A stretch of 7,516 nt of DNA, from the NCBI GenBank assembly GCA_020052215.1, contig JAGVPN010000236.1, forward strand, positions 1 through 7,516, in the 5' to 3' direction. The number at the start of each line of letters is the position of its first letter. The stretch's first letter is position 1. The notes beneath the pieces are model-generated. The model ran no database searches, had not been told where the DNA came from, and saw nothing but the letters and a program-made list of their open reading frames with translations. The translations under genes were made by a program, and so were the position numbers. This DNA is from Syntrophobacterales bacterium. Lineage in GTDB: Bacteria; Desulfobacterota; Desulfobaccia; Desulfobaccales; 0-14-0-80-60-11. Positions 6,520 through 7,516 of this stretch are shown here, one piece after another.

Positions 6520-7173
6520 ATGTCTGCTAACCAACGCCACACTCATAACCCGATTCCCGGGGAGGGTCTCGCGGGTGGTCCTTCCCGGACGTTGATCTAT
6601 CTCCCCATCGTCCATACCCAGGCGGATATGGGCGCGTTGAAGGAATCGGTGGCCCGGGCCACCCTGGAGAAAACCGGCCGCGCCGGATTGGCCCGTAAGA
6701 CCGCGGCCATTGACGAGATCTGGACGGAAATCGAGGCGGCCATCGCGGCTTTGGCCCTGTCTTTTGACCGGGTGCGCCTCTACCAGGACGGCTTGCCGGT
6801 GTGCGGGCGGGAGGCGGAGATCGTCACCGAACTGGCCCAGGCGGGCAGCCGCAACCATCAGCTCCTGGTGCGCCTGATGGCCCAAGGGGCTGTGCTCATG
6901 GGGACCGAAGAAGGCGATCTGCTGGTGCAGGAATACCAGTTGGCCAAACAATCCCTGACCACCCGGGCGCCCCGGGCCGCGGGGGTGGCGGCGCAGCGGC
7001 GGGCCTTGAGCGAGGCCCTGCTCCAGCGCCGGGATCAATTTATCGCGCAGCGCATTAACGACACCCTTAAAGACGGCGAGACCGGCATCCTCTTTCTGGG
7101 GATGCTCCACTCTTTGGAACGGGACCTCCAACCGGACGTGAAGGTGATCTATCCGCTCCAACGGCCGCGTTGA
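6520..7173 (+). CDS. Conserved-looking protein of unknown function upstream of a response regulator
   Basis: Function not recognised. From the ATG at 6520 it encodes 217 residues, soluble, with no signal peptide or membrane segment. The frame is open further upstream, with in-frame ATGs at 6448 and 6508 and a TTG at 6592. None has a good ribosome site, and codons before about 6590 lack the strong GC third-position bias seen after it, so the true start may be as late as TLIYLPIVHTQADMG. Features (numbered from 6448): a beta-strand with LIYLPIVHT (49-57), a charged helix, RVRLYQDGLP (near 108-117), an amphipathic stretch with AGSRNHQLL and LMGTEEGDLL, and a C-terminal RDQFIAQRINDTLKDGETGILFLGMLHSL. 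The order strand-His, strand-DGLP, and a final RD...I...L..GE..L.LG..H recalls TraB/ChaN/EreA-like (TIKI-type) proteins, but this is a weak resemblance by eye. The stop is 13 nt from the following receiver gene, so co-transcription is likely. Confidence 0.7.
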   Translation: MSANQRHTHNPIPGEGLAGGPSRTLIYLPIVHTQADMGALKESVARATLEKTGRAGLARKTAAIDEIWTEIEAAIAALALSFDRVRLYQDGLPVCGREAEIVTELAQAGSRNHQLLVRLMAQGAVLMGTEEGDLLVQEYQLAKQSLTTRAPRAAGVAAQRRALSEALLQRRDQFIAQRINDTLKDGETGILFLGMLHSLERDLQPDVKVIYPLQRPR

Positions 7174-7186
7174 ATCCGGAGGGAAT

Positions 7187-7516
7187 ATGGACGCAAGCGC
7201 CACCCGGGTGCTCATCGTGGATGATGACCGGGATATCAGTTCGTTGCTCTCCACCCTCATGAACAAAGAGGGGCTGACCAACGTGGTGGCCCACGACGGG
7301 GAAACGGCCTTACAGAAGGTCCCGGTGGCCAGGCCCGATATGCTGCTGCTGGACGTCAAGATGCCCGGCATCGACGGCATGGAAGTATTAAAGCGGGTCA
7401 AGGAAACCAACCCCCACCTGCCGGTGGTCCTCATCACCGCGTATGCCGAGATTTCCGCCTCGGTGGCGGCCATGCGGGCCGGGGCCTTCGATTATCTGGC
7501 CAAACCCTTTGACCAC
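7187..7516 (+). CDS. Response regulator, N-terminal receiver domain (runs off the right edge)
   Basis: 110 codons forming an essentially complete CheY-like receiver domain. The acidic cluster DDD (12-14) that binds magnesium, the phosphoacceptor Asp56 in LLLDVKMPG, the switch residues Thr84 and Tyr86 in LITAY, and Lys106 in the AKPF motif are all present, so it should be phosphorylatable by a histidine kinase. The RAGAFDYLAKPF ending is common in NtrC-family (sigma-54 activator) and other DNA-binding regulators, but the output domain lies outside the window, so the subclass is undecided; a stand-alone receiver is also possible. ATG at 7187 follows GGAGGG (7178-7183) closely. It comes 13 nt after the unknown gene, and the pair probably forms one unit, with a sensor kinase likely nearby beyond the window. 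Confidence 0.93.
   Translation, partial: MDASATRVLIVDDDRDISSLLSTLMNKEGLTNVVAHDGETALQKVPVARPDMLLLDVKMPGIDGMEVLKRVKETNPHLPVVLITAYAEISASVAAMRAGAFDYLAKPFDH

Noticed and set aside
6400..7473. 357-codon open frame on the minus strand
   Set aside because: It lies antisense to the receiver domain, whose catalytic motifs are unmistakable on the plus strand, and to the unknown gene. Its translation is rich in Ser, Arg, Gly and His with no domain features, as expected of the complement of high-GC coding DNA.

Overview
The window looks like a chromosomal segment from a high-GC (about 60% by eye) bacterium. The combination of an aspartate 4-decarboxylase, AspT-type antiporters and palindrome-rich intergenic DNA suggests a Desulfobacterota (former Deltaproteobacteria) sulfate-reducing or syntrophic lineage. 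That placement is inference from protein flavour and context; no rRNA or marker gene is present.

Left two thirds, minus strand, read right to left: a GTG-started aspartate:alanine antiporter (aspT copy 2, 3872-5560), a second antiporter (aspT copy 1, 1920-3608), aspartate 4-decarboxylase (aspD, 186-1802), and the first 36 codons of a small exported Ala/Pro-rich protein (1-108, running off the left edge). All four starts have strong Shine-Dalgarno sequences. Together AspT and AspD form the known aspartate-alanine cycle: aspartate enters in exchange for alanine, the decarboxylase converts it to alanine plus CO2 and consumes a proton, and the electrogenic exchange plus proton consumption yields proton motive force. 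The unusual point is two full-length antiporters (about 78% identical by hand alignment, both 562 aa, no gaps) for one decarboxylase. They share a 93-nt stretch of perfect nucleotide identity that suggests gene conversion. The intergenic gaps (263 and 117 bp) each carry a strong palindrome without a U-tract, more like REP-type dispersed repeats or mRNA processing/stability hairpins than terminators.

Middle, about 5561-6519: nearly 1 kb with no credible gene. It separates the leftward asp cluster from a rightward unit and holds a run of unrelated inverted repeats (5668-5692, 5707-5722, 5933-5987, 6012-6036, 6122-6176, 6228-6252, 6312-6323, 6352-6405).

Right end, plus strand: a conserved-looking protein of unknown function (start uncertain, about 6520-7173) followed after 13 nt by a CheY-like receiver domain (7187 to the right edge) with all the canonical phosphorylation residues, probably the N-terminus of a larger response regulator. 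The pair looks like one transcription unit, divergent from the asp cluster.
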